From: an uncultured Actinomycetes bacterium | Lineage (GTDB): Bacteria > Actinomycetota > Actinomycetes > Nanopelagicales > Nanopelagicaceae | Assembly (NCBI GenBank): GCA_903822425.1 | Contig: CAIJOY010000015.1 | Span: forward strand, 1 to 64,000 | Direction: 5' to 3' | Length of the DNA: 64,000 bases | Shown: piece after piece, positions 33,840 to 43,221 of the stretch | How the letters are laid out: every line of letters starts with the position of its first letter | Numbering within the stretch: the stretch's first letter is position 1 | Translations under genes and position numbers: made by a program | Notes under the pieces: model-generated | Database searches by the model: none | What the model was told of the DNA's origin: nothing | Seen by the model: only the letters and a program-made list of their open reading frames with translations

Positions 33840-36683
33840 ATGAGTTTTAGTCGCCTTCCAAGAACACGTAAATCCCGAGGTCCCGTTGCAATAACAGCAG
33901 TCATCGTTCTCGTGCTTGTTATGGCCCTTATTTCCACAAGTGGCTTTTATGCTGACTGGCTCTGGTTTCGTTCTGTAAATTTCACAAGTGTTTGGAAGAC
34001 AGTTCTCCTCACCAAAGCCGAACTCTTTATAGCTTCAGGCCTTTTCACATCCTTGATCATCACAAGCAATATCTACATCGCTTTTCGGCGTCGACCACTT
34101 TATGCCCCGATGAACATAGAGGCCGATAACCTCGAGCGTTATCGTGCTCAAATCGAACCTATTCGTCGTTACGTAACGCTTGCAATCTCAGCCGTTCTCT
34201 TTTATTTCGCTGGCTCTGCAGGGTCATTGCTCTGGAGTTCATGGATGCTCTTTCGTAATTCCACTCCATTTGGCGTGACCGATCCACAATTTAATTTAGA
34301 TATCTCTTTCTTTGCATTTAAATTGCCGTTTTGGCAATCTTTACTCGACTGGGGAATCTCTACTCTCGTCCTTTCTTTAATTGCAGCAACCGTAGTTCAC
34401 TATCTCTACGGTGGAATTCGTTTGCAGGTACGAGAAGATCGAACCAGCGTTGCAGCTCGAGTTCAACTTTCAGTTTTACTCGGCCTAATTGTGCTTCTCA
34501 AAGGTGCTGCCTATTGGTTAGATCGTTATCACTTAGCTCTCACTGAAGGTAAATTGATCACGGGATTGACATATACCGATGTCAATGCCGTACTTCCAGC
34601 AAAAGCAATTTTGGCTGGCATCGCAATTGTTTGTTCTTTACTTTTCTTTGCCAATATCGTTCGCCGTTCTTGGGTTTTGCCAACTGCAGGTGTTGCACTG
34701 TTGGTTATTTCTTCAGTTCTAATCTCGGGTGTCTATCCGGGATTGATTCAGCAATTTCAAGTCAAGCCAAGTGAATCAACTAAAGAAGCCCCGTTTATTC
34801 AGAAAAATATTGATGCCACGCGTGCTGCTTACGGCCTATCTGATGTCAAAGTCAATGATTACCAGGCGACGATTTCCACCACTGCGGGTCAGCTTTCGAA
34901 GGATGCCTCAACCATCTCAAATATTCGCTTGATGGATCCCAACGTTTTATCCGCTACTTTCCGCCAACTACAACAGATCAAGCCGTATTACACATTTCCT
35001 GATTCCCTTGATATTGATCGCTATAAAGTCAACGGAGTTGAACGTGACACAGTGGTTGCTGTACGCGAACTCAATATTGCAGGTAACCCAAGTCGCAACT
35101 GGATCAATGATCACTTGGTCTACACCCACGGTTTTGGATTCGTGGCGGCACTAGGCAATGCTCGTGATGCAGATGGAAAACCATCTTTCGTTGTAGGGGA
35201 TTTACCTCCAACTAAGGGTCTTGGCGCATTTGAACCGCGAGTCTATTTTGGTGAGAACGTTCCTGATTATTCAATCATCGGTGCAGCCACGAGTGCCGAC
35301 CCAGTTGAATTCGATTACCCAGATGACACTTCATCAAATGGCCAAAAGAACGTTACCTACACAGGTACTGGCGGAGTCCCAATGGGATCTCTCTTTAACC
35401 GACTTGTTTTTGCTATTAAGTATCAAGAACAACGTATTGTTCTATCTAACTTGATTAATGCTGATTCCAAGATTTTATTCGAGCGAAATCCTCGAGATCG
35501 AGTGGCAAAAGTTGCGCCATGGCTCACTCTTGATGGAGATCCATATCCTGCTCTAGTTGATGGAAAAATTACGTGGATTATTGATGGCTACACGACAAGT
35601 GCCGGCTATCCATATTCTAAGAAGACCACACTTTCGAGTGCAACGTCAGATGCATTAACAACTAATTCAAATTCCATCACAGCTCAATCCAATGAATCTA
35701 TTAACTACATACGTAACTCCGTAAAAGCCACTGTCGATGCTTATAACGGCACTGTTACCTTGTATCAATGGGATGAAAAAGATCCAGTGCTAGCAACATG
35801 GAGCAAGGCATTTCCAGGGACGATCCAACCAAAGAGCGCGATTTCAGCATCTTTACTTGACCACATCCGGTATCCAGAAGATCTCTTCCGCGTACAACGC
35901 GACATCTTGAGTTCATATCACGTGACGACGGCTAGTGCTTTCTACGGTGGCCAAGATTTCTGGCGCGTACCTCGCGATCCTTCAACATTCGGAGCCAATG
36001 CAAGCGCACAGCCACCTTACTATTTAACGATGCAAATTCCAGGAACTACAAAGTCTGCATTCTCACTGACGACCCCATTTGTCCCACGAGGCGGTCGTGA
36101 AAACTTGTCTGCATTTGCAGTAGTCAACTCAGATCCTGGTCCCAACTACGGCAAGATGACGGTTTTGCAATTGCCACGTAGTACAAACATTGCAGGACCT
36201 TCACAGGTTGCCTCAAACTTTGAAGCCAAACCTGAAGTTGCGAATTCACTTTCACTCTTGCGACAAGGTGGTTCTGATGTAGTACTTGGCAATTTGCTGA
36301 CACTTCCAGTGGGTGGCGGACTTCTTTATGTGCAACCCGTCTATGTGCGCGCAACCGCCAACACTGCTTCTTATCCGCTATTGCAGAAAGTTCTCGTCTC
36401 CTTTGGTGATCAAATTGGATATGACGACAATCTTCAAGGAGCCCTTGATCAAGTATTCGGTGGTAACTCCGGTACGACATTAGGTGGATCTACGGGCACA
36501 ACTTCAACTGTATCTACAGGTACGAAGGCTGCAGATATTTCTTCAGCAATTGCCAGTGTCACTCAAGCATTTAAAGATGCAAATGCTGCGCACGCTAAGG
36601 GCGATTACGCTGCCGAAGGTCGCGCGCAAGAACGACTCAAATCAGCAATTGCTGCGCTAAATGCAGCCCAATCACGTAAGTAA
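33840..36683 (+). CDS. UPF0182 family large membrane protein
   Basis: 947 residues. The N-terminal third has about seven membrane segments (residues 20-300) with the family-typical GFYADWLWFRSVNFTSVWKT. The large extracytoplasmic part has blocks such as IQKNIDATRAAYGL, VRELNIAGNPSRNWINDHLVYTHGFG and YPEDLFRVQRDIL, which are diagnostic for UPF0182. A Gly/Ser/Thr-rich linker precedes a C-terminal helical KGDYAAEGRAQERL segment. The biochemical function is unknown in all bacteria. The Lon-domain gene directly upstream recurs as neighbour, suggesting a shared envelope process. Confidence 0.9.
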   Translation: MSFSRLPRTRKSRGPVAITAVIVLVLVMALISTSGFYADWLWFRSVNFTSVWKTVLLTKAELFIASGLFTSLIITSNIYIAFRRRPLYAPMNIEADNLERYRAQIEPIRRYVTLAISAVLFYFAGSAGSLLWSSWMLFRNSTPFGVTDPQFNLDISFFAFKLPFWQSLLDWGISTLVLSLIAATVVHYLYGGIRLQVREDRTSVAARVQLSVLLGLIVLLKGAAYWLDRYHLALTEGKLITGLTYTDVNAVLPAKAILAGIAIVCSLLFFANIVRRSWVLPTAGVALLVISSVLISGVYPGLIQQFQVKPSESTKEAPFIQKNIDATRAAYGLSDVKVNDYQATISTTAGQLSKDASTISNIRLMDPNVLSATFRQLQQIKPYYTFPDSLDIDRYKVNGVERDTVVAVRELNIAGNPSRNWINDHLVYTHGFGFVAALGNARDADGKPSFVVGDLPPTKGLGAFEPRVYFGENVPDYSIIGAATSADPVEFDYPDDTSSNGQKNVTYTGTGGVPMGSLFNRLVFAIKYQEQRIVLSNLINADSKILFERNPRDRVAKVAPWLTLDGDPYPALVDGKITWIIDGYTTSAGYPYSKKTTLSSATSDALTTNSNSITAQSNESINYIRNSVKATVDAYNGTVTLYQWDEKDPVLATWSKAFPGTIQPKSAISASLLDHIRYPEDLFRVQRDILSSYHVTTASAFYGGQDFWRVPRDPSTFGANASAQPPYYLTMQIPGTTKSAFSLTTPFVPRGGRENLSAFAVVNSDPGPNYGKMTVLQLPRSTNIAGPSQVASNFEAKPEVANSLSLLRQGGSDVVLGNLLTLPVGGGLLYVQPVYVRATANTASYPLLQKVLVSFGDQIGYDDNLQGALDQVFGGNSGTTLGGSTGTTSTVSTGTKAADISSAIASVTQAFKDANAAHAKGDYAAEGRAQERLKSAIAALNAAQSRK

Positions 36684-36701
36684 TTTTTTCCGATTTGGAA
36701 T

Positions 36702-36720
36702 GTAGGTCCTTCTGACCTAC
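36702..36720. repeat. Inverted repeat between UPF0182 gene and tRNA-fMet
   Basis: GTAGGTC (36702-36708) pairs with GACCTAC (36714-36720) around CTTCT. It lies 18 bases after the UPF0182 stop. No T-run follows, so its role as a terminator or tRNA leader is uncertain. Confidence 0.5.
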
Positions 36721-36735
36721 GATTGCGCTTACCGA

Positions 36736-36812
<77 letters not shown>

Positions 36813-36816
36813 GAAT

Positions 36817-36856
36817 AAAAAATCAGCGCCTATGCAAATGTAGGCGCTGATTTTTA
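36817..36856. terminator. Bidirectional rho-independent terminator after tRNA-fMet
   Basis: AATCAGCGCCTA (36821-36832) and TAGGCGCTGATT (36841-36852) form a perfect 12-bp stem with an 8-base loop. A-rich sequence precedes it and a T-run follows, so it can end both the tRNA transcript and the minus-strand Cys-rich gene. Confidence 0.9.
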
Positions 36857-36864
36857 TTAAGAAA

Positions 36865-37002
36865 TTAACAACAGGTCTTACTGGAATCCTTGGTATCTGA
36901 ACAACATCCAGAACCTTCGGCTTTGGGCTCTGAACAGCCACCCTCGTTGCCGCAAGCACATTCTTTCTCAACTACTACGAGTTCTAATTTTGATTCGCTC
37001 AT
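36865..37002 (-). CDS. Cysteine-rich 45-residue protein beside the copper ATPase gene
   Basis: ATG 37002 has TAGGAG about four bases upstream; the frame stops at 36865, immediately before a shared terminator. The product has seven cysteines in 45 residues: CACG near residue 15, one at 23, CC at 33-34 and a terminal CC, in an acidic, Gly/Ser-rich chain. No family is recognised. The spacing resembles metallothionein-like or metal-buffering peptides. It is 114 bases downstream of the copA-like gene on the same strand, so a role in copper binding is plausible but inferred from position and composition only. Confidence 0.65.
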   Translation of the reverse strand: MSESKLELVVVEKECACGNEGGCSEPKAEGSGCCSDTKDSSKTCC

Positions 37003-37116
37003 GATCTCCTACTTACTATTAGGTTTTCTTGGTTTATCTAAAGAAAACTTTTGATACTCAACCCTACTTCAGGCAGGAAAATTAGCGTCAATAAAAATGA
37101 GAATATGGAAGTGCTG

Positions 37117-39369
37117 TCACTTAATTCGAAGAGAGTTTGTGACAACAAATAGGCTTGAAAGTGCCATTGCACCAGCAGCATAGGTTGGGCGAAGTTGACC
37201 TAGTGCAGCTACTGGGATCCCGATCACATTGTAAAGAAATGCCCAAGCAAGATTGCCGCGAATTACGTTCAAAGTTTTTGTAGACAAATTGAGGGCAGAG
37301 ATGACACCTCTCAGTTCTGGTTTCATCAGCGTGATATCTGCAGTGGCAATTGCGGTATCTGTGCCCGTACCCATGGCAATGCTCAGATCTGCAGTTGCAA
37401 GGGCGGCAGCATCATTGATTCCATCTCCCACCATCAGCACGCGTCGACCTTGTGATTGCAGAGCTTGCACATGCTCGACCTTATTCTGGGGAAGGGCACC
37501 GGCCACTACATGGTCTGCTGCTATGCCCACTTGTAGAGCAACGTTTAATGCAACTTCAATACTGTCTCCAGTGACTAACCAAGGATCAATTCGCTGACGC
37601 CTGAACTCAAGGATCGTTTCGATAGCGTCTGCTTTGATTTCATCTCCGACTGCAAATGCTGCCAAGGCAATTCCGTCCCACGCTAAAACCGACACCGTTA
37701 GGCCCTTTGATTGCGCGTCAAGGACCCATGATTGCAATTGAGGATCAAATGTAGTGGTGCTGTGTGCAACTGCTTGAGGTGAGCCGATCAAAACCACCGG
37801 TGATAAGAATCCAAGATTTACTCGGCCTGCAGCTCCTGATCCTGGTGAAACCGAGAACTCACTGACTGTTGTGGGTTTAATTCCTTGTTGCGAAATTGAA
37901 TGAGCGATTGCAGTTGCGACAGGATGATCACTCTGACTTTCGATCGAGAGGGCAGAGGATAAAATAGTGGGCTCGCGCAGCAAGTCGCTATATTTTGTAC
38001 CGAGGGCTACACCTGCAGTGGGAAGAATCAACGAACTTAAGACTTTCATCGTTCCTGCCGTCAAAGTTCCAGTCTTATCAAGCACTACGGCATCAATTTT
38101 TCGGGCAACTTCGAGAACTCGAGGTTGACGAATAACAATCCCGCGCTGAGCACCGCGCCCGGAGGCAACAAGGAGAGCTACTGGTGTGGCTAATCCCAGC
38201 GCACACGGGCAAGCAATAACTAGCACGGTGATTGCAGAAGATATCGATTGCGTGAGTGTGTGATCTGTGTAGCGCCAAGCAAAGTATGTACCTATTGCTA
38301 AAACACTCACTACAGGAACAAAGATTGCCGCAATCTTGTCTGCTAATCGCTGAATAGGTGCTTTCGTGCCTTGGGCGCTAATCACCATTGCTGTGATGCG
38401 GGCAAGTTCGGTATCTGAACCAATGCGAGAGGCCCGAACAATTAAGCGACCATTTCGATTCAGTGATGAACCAATGACATGTGAACCAATAGTGACATCG
38501 ATAGGCATGGATTCACCCGTTAACATCGAATTATCCACAGCGCTATCACCGGAAATGACCAACCCATCTGTTGCAATTCGTTCACCCGGTTTAACAAGAA
38601 ATTCATCTCCAATGACCAAGTGCGCAATCGGAATTAGAACCGTTTCACCGTTTCGTAATACAGAAACTTCTTTTGCCCCGAGTGCTAATAAAGTAGATAG
38701 GGCACTACTGGCTCGGCGCTTTGCGCGCGATTCAAGGAAACGACCTGCAATAACCAAAGTAACAACTGTGGCTGCCACTTCTGCATAAACATCGCCTTCG
38801 CCAGTGATGTTTGCATAGATGGACCAACCGTAGGCCGATAAAGATCCGAGGGTTATCAGCGTATCCATCGTAGGGTGCTTGATATTACGCACGGCTGCTC
38901 GATGAATTGGCCAAGCAATTATTGTGACAACGGGTGCACTTAAGCCTATGACTAACCAAGAGGTTGCTGAACCTACTGGTGGCAAAATCTTGAATGACTC
39001 TAATTGTTGAAGCAACCAATTTTCAATCTGGTGGTGCCATGTCATGTTCATGGAAATCGCTAAAACTGGAATTGTGAAAAACGCTGCAAAGAAGAGTGCC
39101 GTCGCTGATTTCTTGCTATGAAGTGCTACTTGACTGGAATCTGAAATTTTAGAACCTGTGTAGCCAGCTGATTTCACGGCGGCGATGAGGACTTTAGTAT
39201 CAATATCTGCAGGCGCCATAATGTATGCAGTTTCGGAAGCAAAATTTACTGTTGCACTTACTCCAGGTATGGCATTCAAAGTACGTTCAACCGCCGCAAC
39301 GCATGCTGAGCAGGTCATGCCCTCGATGTTGAGTGTGACAGGCTCCAATGACTCGGTTTTATTTTCCAT
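37117..39369 (-). CDS. copA: Copper-translocating P1B-type ATPase
   Basis: 750 residues. One N-terminal HMA domain has the metal site GMTCSACVAAVE (residues 14-25). About eight membrane helices follow, with the transport motif VIACPCALGLATP, the phosphorylation site DKTGTLTAG, SDHPVATAI with the HP motif, and VGDGINDAAALATADLSIAMG. CPC plus a CxxC-type HMA domain indicates Cu+ export (P1B-1). The last helix has YNVIGIPVAALG and the MALSSLFVVTNSLR segment typical of copper pumps. Eleven bases overlap hisN upstream, and a Cys-rich peptide gene lies downstream. Confidence 0.92.
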   Translation of the reverse strand: MENKTESLEPVTLNIEGMTCSACVAAVERTLNAIPGVSATVNFASETAYIMAPADIDTKVLIAAVKSAGYTGSKISDSSQVALHSKKSATALFFAAFFTIPVLAISMNMTWHHQIENWLLQQLESFKILPPVGSATSWLVIGLSAPVVTIIAWPIHRAAVRNIKHPTMDTLITLGSLSAYGWSIYANITGEGDVYAEVAATVVTLVIAGRFLESRAKRRASSALSTLLALGAKEVSVLRNGETVLIPIAHLVIGDEFLVKPGERIATDGLVISGDSAVDNSMLTGESMPIDVTIGSHVIGSSLNRNGRLIVRASRIGSDTELARITAMVISAQGTKAPIQRLADKIAAIFVPVVSVLAIGTYFAWRYTDHTLTQSISSAITVLVIACPCALGLATPVALLVASGRGAQRGIVIRQPRVLEVARKIDAVVLDKTGTLTAGTMKVLSSLILPTAGVALGTKYSDLLREPTILSSALSIESQSDHPVATAIAHSISQQGIKPTTVSEFSVSPGSGAAGRVNLGFLSPVVLIGSPQAVAHSTTTFDPQLQSWVLDAQSKGLTVSVLAWDGIALAAFAVGDEIKADAIETILEFRRQRIDPWLVTGDSIEVALNVALQVGIAADHVVAGALPQNKVEHVQALQSQGRRVLMVGDGINDAAALATADLSIAMGTGTDTAIATADITLMKPELRGVISALNLSTKTLNVIRGNLAWAFLYNVIGIPVAALGQLRPTYAAGAMALSSLFVVTNSLRIK

Positions 39370-40135
39370 TGAGATGCTTCACCACCGCTTCATGTAAGTG
39401 GGCATTAGTTGAAAGACCGCTTCCTTGATGTGGACCATGAACTCCATTCACGCCGCTAAATACGCCGCCAGCTTCTCGCACAATAATGTCGATGGCTGCC
39501 ATGTCCCAAAGAGCTAATTTAGGTTCGACTGCAATATCAGCTGCTCCCTCTGCGACCAACATATGTGACCAAAAGTCTCCAAAACCTCTAGTGCGCCAAC
39601 AAGTCTTTATCAATGTATCAAAAGTAGCGCTTCGTTCATCCCAACCAAGGAAATCTGAATATGTGATTGAGGCGTCAGAAAGTTTAGCCACTTTCGAGAC
39701 CGAAATTCTTTTAGGCATTTGTTTATTAAAGCAAACAAATGCACCATTATTTTTAGATGCATACCAACGACGCGTGAGCGCTGGTGCGCTGGCAACGCCA
39801 ACGACTACTTCACCATCCTCGATTAAGGCGATGAGAGTTGCCCATGTAGGAACACCGCGCATGAAGTTTTTTGTGCCATCGATTGGGTCTATTACCCAAT
39901 AACGCTTCTTACCTTCAGCGTTATCTCCAAATTCTTCACCAACTAGGCCATCATCTGGTCGCTGCGCTTTGATCAACTCTCGAATGGCAGTTTCAGTTGC
40001 CTTATCCGCATCCGTGACAGGCGTGTTATCTGGTTTTGTTGTCACAACAAGATCTTGTGCTTGATAGCGGGCAGATGTAATTGAATCTGCCTTATCAGCT
40101 AAAGCAAGTGCGAGTTGTAAATCCGTGGCGTCCAT
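39359..40135 (-). CDS. hisN: Histidinol-phosphatase, inositol monophosphatase family
   Basis: 258 residues. Metal-binding motifs GLVGEEFGDN near residue 68 and VIDPIDGTKNFMRGVPTWATLIAL near residue 82 define the IMPase superfamily, and the late WDMAAIDIIVREAGG motif completes the site. In actinobacteria this subgroup is HisN, the histidinol-phosphate phosphatase of histidine synthesis; inositol-1-phosphatase or CysQ-like activity is the alternative. rsgA and aroA lie upstream on the same strand, a common actinobacterial order. TAGGCT lies nine bases before the start (40145-40150). Confidence 0.85.
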   Translation of the reverse strand: MDATDLQLALALADKADSITSARYQAQDLVVTTKPDNTPVTDADKATETAIRELIKAQRPDDGLVGEEFGDNAEGKKRYWVIDPIDGTKNFMRGVPTWATLIALIEDGEVVVGVASAPALTRRWYASKNNGAFVCFNKQMPKRISVSKVAKLSDASITYSDFLGWDERSATFDTLIKTCWRTRGFGDFWSHMLVAEGAADIAVEPKLALWDMAAIDIIVREAGGVFSGVNGVHGPHQGSGLSTNAHLHEAVVKHLNGK

Positions 40136-40147
40136 ATGTCATACAGC

Positions 40148-41146
40148 CTAGTCCAGCTTGATATCTAGCAAGCTTCTCAAGCTTTCGATGCGAGCTTGGC
40201 GTTCAGAAATAACTTCACCGTTGGGGGCAGCCCATTGCGTAAGTGCACAACTGGCTTCAGCGTGCGAACAATTTGGCATGCATTGAGCAACAACTTCACG
40301 TAGGTCACTAAATGCTGCGATGATTCGATTGGGATCGATGTGAGCCAATCCGAATGCGCGAATTCCCGGAGTATCAATAATCCATCCATCGCTTAACTTC
40401 AATTGTGGAGAGAGGGGAAGGGCAATTGCACTAGAGGAGGTGTGTCTTCCGCGGCCAGTTATTGCATTTACATCGCCAATCACGCGATCGGCATGTGGAA
40501 CTAATGCGTTAATCAGGGTTGATTTACCAACTCCGGAGTGGCCAACTAAAACTGATGTGTGAGCGTGCAAGGCACTTCGGATTTGCGAGATGTCAGCACC
40601 TTTCTTCGTCGTGAGTACTTCAACGCCTAAGGTTCGATACTCATCTAGAAATGATGGCGGGCTCGCGAGATCGACTTTAGTAATCAGAATTATCGGCTTG
40701 ATACCTTCATGAAAAGCACTTACCAAAAACCGATCAATCAAACCTCTGCGTGGTTCTGGGTTCTCTGCCGCCACAACAATTACAAGTTGATCGATGTTAG
40801 ACACGATTGTACGTTCCACTTTGGCTACATCATCAACTGTTCGACTCAAAGAGTTACGCCGCTCAGTTACAGTGACTATTCTGCAAAGAGTCCCAATCGT
40901 GCCACTCACATCTCCGACAATGCCAACGATGTCACCCACCACGACAGATTTTGGACCTAATTCTCGAGATTTCATCGCTGTTAGAACAACGCCATCATCA
41001 GTAATACATGTAGTCCTGCCTCGATCCACCGTCGTCACCAAAGCTTTGATCGCATCGGCATGTAATGGTCGATCCTTACTACGGGGACGTGTACTACGAC
41101 TTGGACGCACCTTCGCGTCGGTCTCATCAAATTCCCGTGCTCCCAT
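40148..41146 (-). CDS. rsgA: Ribosome small subunit-dependent GTPase A
   Basis: About 332 residues from ATG 41146, preceded by AAAGAG; a TTG at 41164 is in frame but would overlap aroA. The G-domain is circularly permuted: G4 LITKVDLAS comes before Walker A VGHSGVGKSTLINAL, and the G3 motif IDTPGIRAFGL comes later. The C-terminal zinc knuckle is CMPNCSHAEASC. An N-terminal OB-fold precedes the GTPase. RsgA matures the 30S subunit. The basic N-terminal 30 residues are rich in Arg and Ser, as usual in actinobacteria. Confidence 0.94.
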   Translation of the reverse strand: MGAREFDETDAKVRPSRSTRPRSKDRPLHADAIKALVTTVDRGRTTCITDDGVVLTAMKSRELGPKSVVVGDIVGIVGDVSGTIGTLCRIVTVTERRNSLSRTVDDVAKVERTIVSNIDQLVIVVAAENPEPRRGLIDRFLVSAFHEGIKPIILITKVDLASPPSFLDEYRTLGVEVLTTKKGADISQIRSALHAHTSVLVGHSGVGKSTLINALVPHADRVIGDVNAITGRGRHTSSSAIALPLSPQLKLSDGWIIDTPGIRAFGLAHIDPNRIIAAFSDLREVVAQCMPNCSHAEASCALTQWAAPNGEVISERQARIESLRSLLDIKLD

Positions 41147-41156
41147 TGTGTTCTCT

Positions 41157-42428
41157 TTATCCAATCAAACTTGACCAAAGCCCAGGGAAATCAGGCAATG
41201 TTTTGGAAGTAGTTGCAATATTTTCAACTTCGATTCCCGCAACGACCAGGCCAATGACAGCTCCAGCGGTTGCTAAACGGTGGTCCTCATAAGTATGAAA
41301 AACTCCAGCATGTAGCGGGGCTGGAATAATGTGTAGCGAAGTAGCGTCTTCTGTAATGTTGCCACCGAGTGAGTTAATTTCACGAGTGAGTGCTGCTAGT
41401 CGATCTGTCTCGTGCATGCGTAAGTGCCCAATTCCCCTCAAATGCGAAGGCGAATCCGCCAACACCGCAAGGGCTGCAATCGCTGGAGTTAACTCTCCAA
41501 CATCATGCAGATCAATATCAATTCCATGAATTTTTCCAGTTGATTGCAGTGTCAAGCCTTCGCTGGTGTGGGAAATATCTGCACCCATCGTGGTCAAAAT
41601 TGTTCGCAATTGATCTCCCGGTTGCGTAGTGCTTGAAGGCCAATCAGAAATAGTGATGCTTCCGCCGCAGACCATAGCGATAGACAAGAATGGAGCAGCA
41701 TTGGAAAGATCTGGCTCAATGACAAGATCTTGTCCGTGCAGTTGAGAGGGGTACACCTTCCAGATATTTTGAGATAAATCTACTTCTACTTGTGCACCAA
41801 AATCTCGAAGCATTGCAACAGTCATGTCGATATGAGGCATGGAGGGAAGAGCTGAGCCAATGTGCCTAGCCGTGATTCCCTCTAAAGTTCTAGGGCCTAT
41901 GAGTAATAGTGAAGAAAGAAATTGGCTCGATGCTGAGGCATCAATTTCAATTTCTCCACCGCGCAATTGACCCGTGCCATTTATCGTTAGAGGTAGTGCG
42001 TAACGACCGTCATGATCAATTCCAACGCCAAGTTCTTCAAGTGCACGAATCACTGGCGCAAGTGGGCGTTCATATGAGCGCGCATCTCCATCAAATGAGA
42101 TTGCTCCAGTTGCGAGAGCTGCAACAGGAGGCAAAAATCGCATCACAGTCCCAGCATTTCCGACATCAACAAGTGCTGGTCCGGAAAGTGTGTTAGGGGT
42201 AATTTTCCAATTCTGTGCGTCATCGGAAATCTGCACACCCATTGCGACTAGACCATTTCGCATCAGAGTTGTGTCGCGGGAAATCAGAGGGCGTCGAAGA
42301 GTCGATGGAGAATTAGCTAATGCAGCTAAAACCAGAGCCCTGTTAGTGACCGATTTAGAACCGGGGATGACAACTTTCGCCGAGAGTGCTTTCTCTCCGC
42401 GAAAAGGGGCTGACCATAGCGCTGACAT
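41157..42428 (-). CDS. aroA: 3-phosphoshikimate 1-carboxyvinyltransferase (EPSP synthase)
   Basis: 423 residues. The two-domain EPSP synthase is shown by IPGSKSVTNRALVLAAL near residue 20, DVGNAGTVMRFLPPVAAL near residue 90, and the late HLRGIGHLRMHETDRLAAL and YEDHRLATAGAVIGL blocks. It joins shikimate-3-phosphate and PEP on the way to chorismate. The start is 53 bases from the divergent SRAP gene, and each gene has a TAGGCT box 6-7 bases before its ATG. rsgA and hisN follow downstream in the same direction, so a three-gene unit is likely. Confidence 0.94.
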   Translation of the reverse strand: MSALWSAPFRGEKALSAKVVIPGSKSVTNRALVLAALANSPSTLRRPLISRDTTLMRNGLVAMGVQISDDAQNWKITPNTLSGPALVDVGNAGTVMRFLPPVAALATGAISFDGDARSYERPLAPVIRALEELGVGIDHDGRYALPLTINGTGQLRGGEIEIDASASSQFLSSLLLIGPRTLEGITARHIGSALPSMPHIDMTVAMLRDFGAQVEVDLSQNIWKVYPSQLHGQDLVIEPDLSNAAPFLSIAMVCGGSITISDWPSSTTQPGDQLRTILTTMGADISHTSEGLTLQSTGKIHGIDIDLHDVGELTPAIAALAVLADSPSHLRGIGHLRMHETDRLAALTREINSLGGNITEDATSLHIIPAPLHAGVFHTYEDHRLATAGAVIGLVVAGIEVENIATTSKTLPDFPGLWSSLIG

Positions 42429-42434
42429 ACCCCG

Positions 42435-42474
42435 AGCCTACCGTTCGCCTTCTCGCGGTGATTACTTCTAGGCT
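42435..42474. promoter_or_regulatory. Divergent TAGGCT -10 boxes for aroA and the SRAP gene
   Basis: On the minus strand TAGGCT (42435-42440) ends six bases before the aroA ATG 42428. On the plus strand TAGGCT (42469-42474) ends seven bases before ATG 42482. Neither gene has a clear ribosome binding site, so both transcripts appear leaderless. Confidence 0.55.
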
Positions 42475-42481
42475 GATACCC

Positions 42482-43210
42482 ATGTGTGGACGCTATGCGC
42501 AATCCAAGTCGATGGCCGATCTGGTTGAAGAGTTCGGAATTAACGGATCAACGCCGGTTGATCCGTTGCCTGCTAATTGGAATATCGCGCCAACAAATGA
42601 AATCTATATAGTCAGGCAAAACGGCTCGAGCAGGGAATTAGAACTAAGCACCGTTTCGTGGGGATTGATTGGACATTGGCATAAGGATGCGGCAACTGCA
42701 CGTGCCTCACAGTCGCATGCAATTAACGCCCGCAGTGAATCGATATTTGAAAAGCCAACGTTTAGAGATTCATTCCGCAAGCATCGTTGCTTGATTCCTG
42801 CCGATGGTTATTACGAGTGGGCAACTGCACTTGGTGTGTATCGCCCTAAGCAACCCTTCTACATTTCTCGCCAAGACGAGCATTCACTTTCCTTGGCAGG
42901 TATTTGGAGTACGTGGATTTCACCGACAGGACATGTCATAGAAAGTGCGGCAATAATTACGCGAGAAGCAGTTGGAATGCTTGAACCCATCCACCATCGG
43001 ATGCCTGTGATCATGCCCTCCGAGCGCTGGGGAGCTTGGTTGGATCCAGCGCAGCGTGAAGTGGAAACGCTCTGTGATTTGATGGAATTTTCTGAGCCAG
43101 ATCGTGGTTTAACAGCACATGCTGTATCAGATTCAGTTAATACCGTCGCCAACAATGGTGCGGCAATGACCCAACCCATAACTTTGGGCGACCCAGAAAC
43201 TCTCTTCTAG
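42482..43210 (+). CDS. SOS response-associated peptidase (SRAP/HMCES family), YedK-like
   Basis: 242 residues from ATG 42482, so that the mature protein starts with the catalytic Cys2 (MCGRYAQS); the longer open frame would hide that residue. [40 protein letters not shown] with the active Glu, and HHRMPVIM with the active His complete the SRAP site. These proteins crosslink covalently to abasic sites in single-stranded DNA and protect them. The upstream start is leaderless-looking. sigR follows 11 bases later, so it may share its transcript. Confidence 0.92.
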   Translation: MCGRYAQSKSMADLVEEFGINGSTPVDPLPANWNIAPTNEIYIVRQNGSSRELELSTVSWGLIGHWHKDAATARASQSHAINARSESIFEKPTFRDSFRKHRCLIPADGYYEWATALGVYRPKQPFYISRQDEHSLSLAGIWSTWISPTGHVIESAAIITREAVGMLEPIHHRMPVIMPSERWGAWLDPAQREVETLCDLMEFSEPDRGLTAHAVSDSVNTVANNGAAMTQPITLGDPETLF

Positions 43211-43221
43211 GGGTAGCCTTA

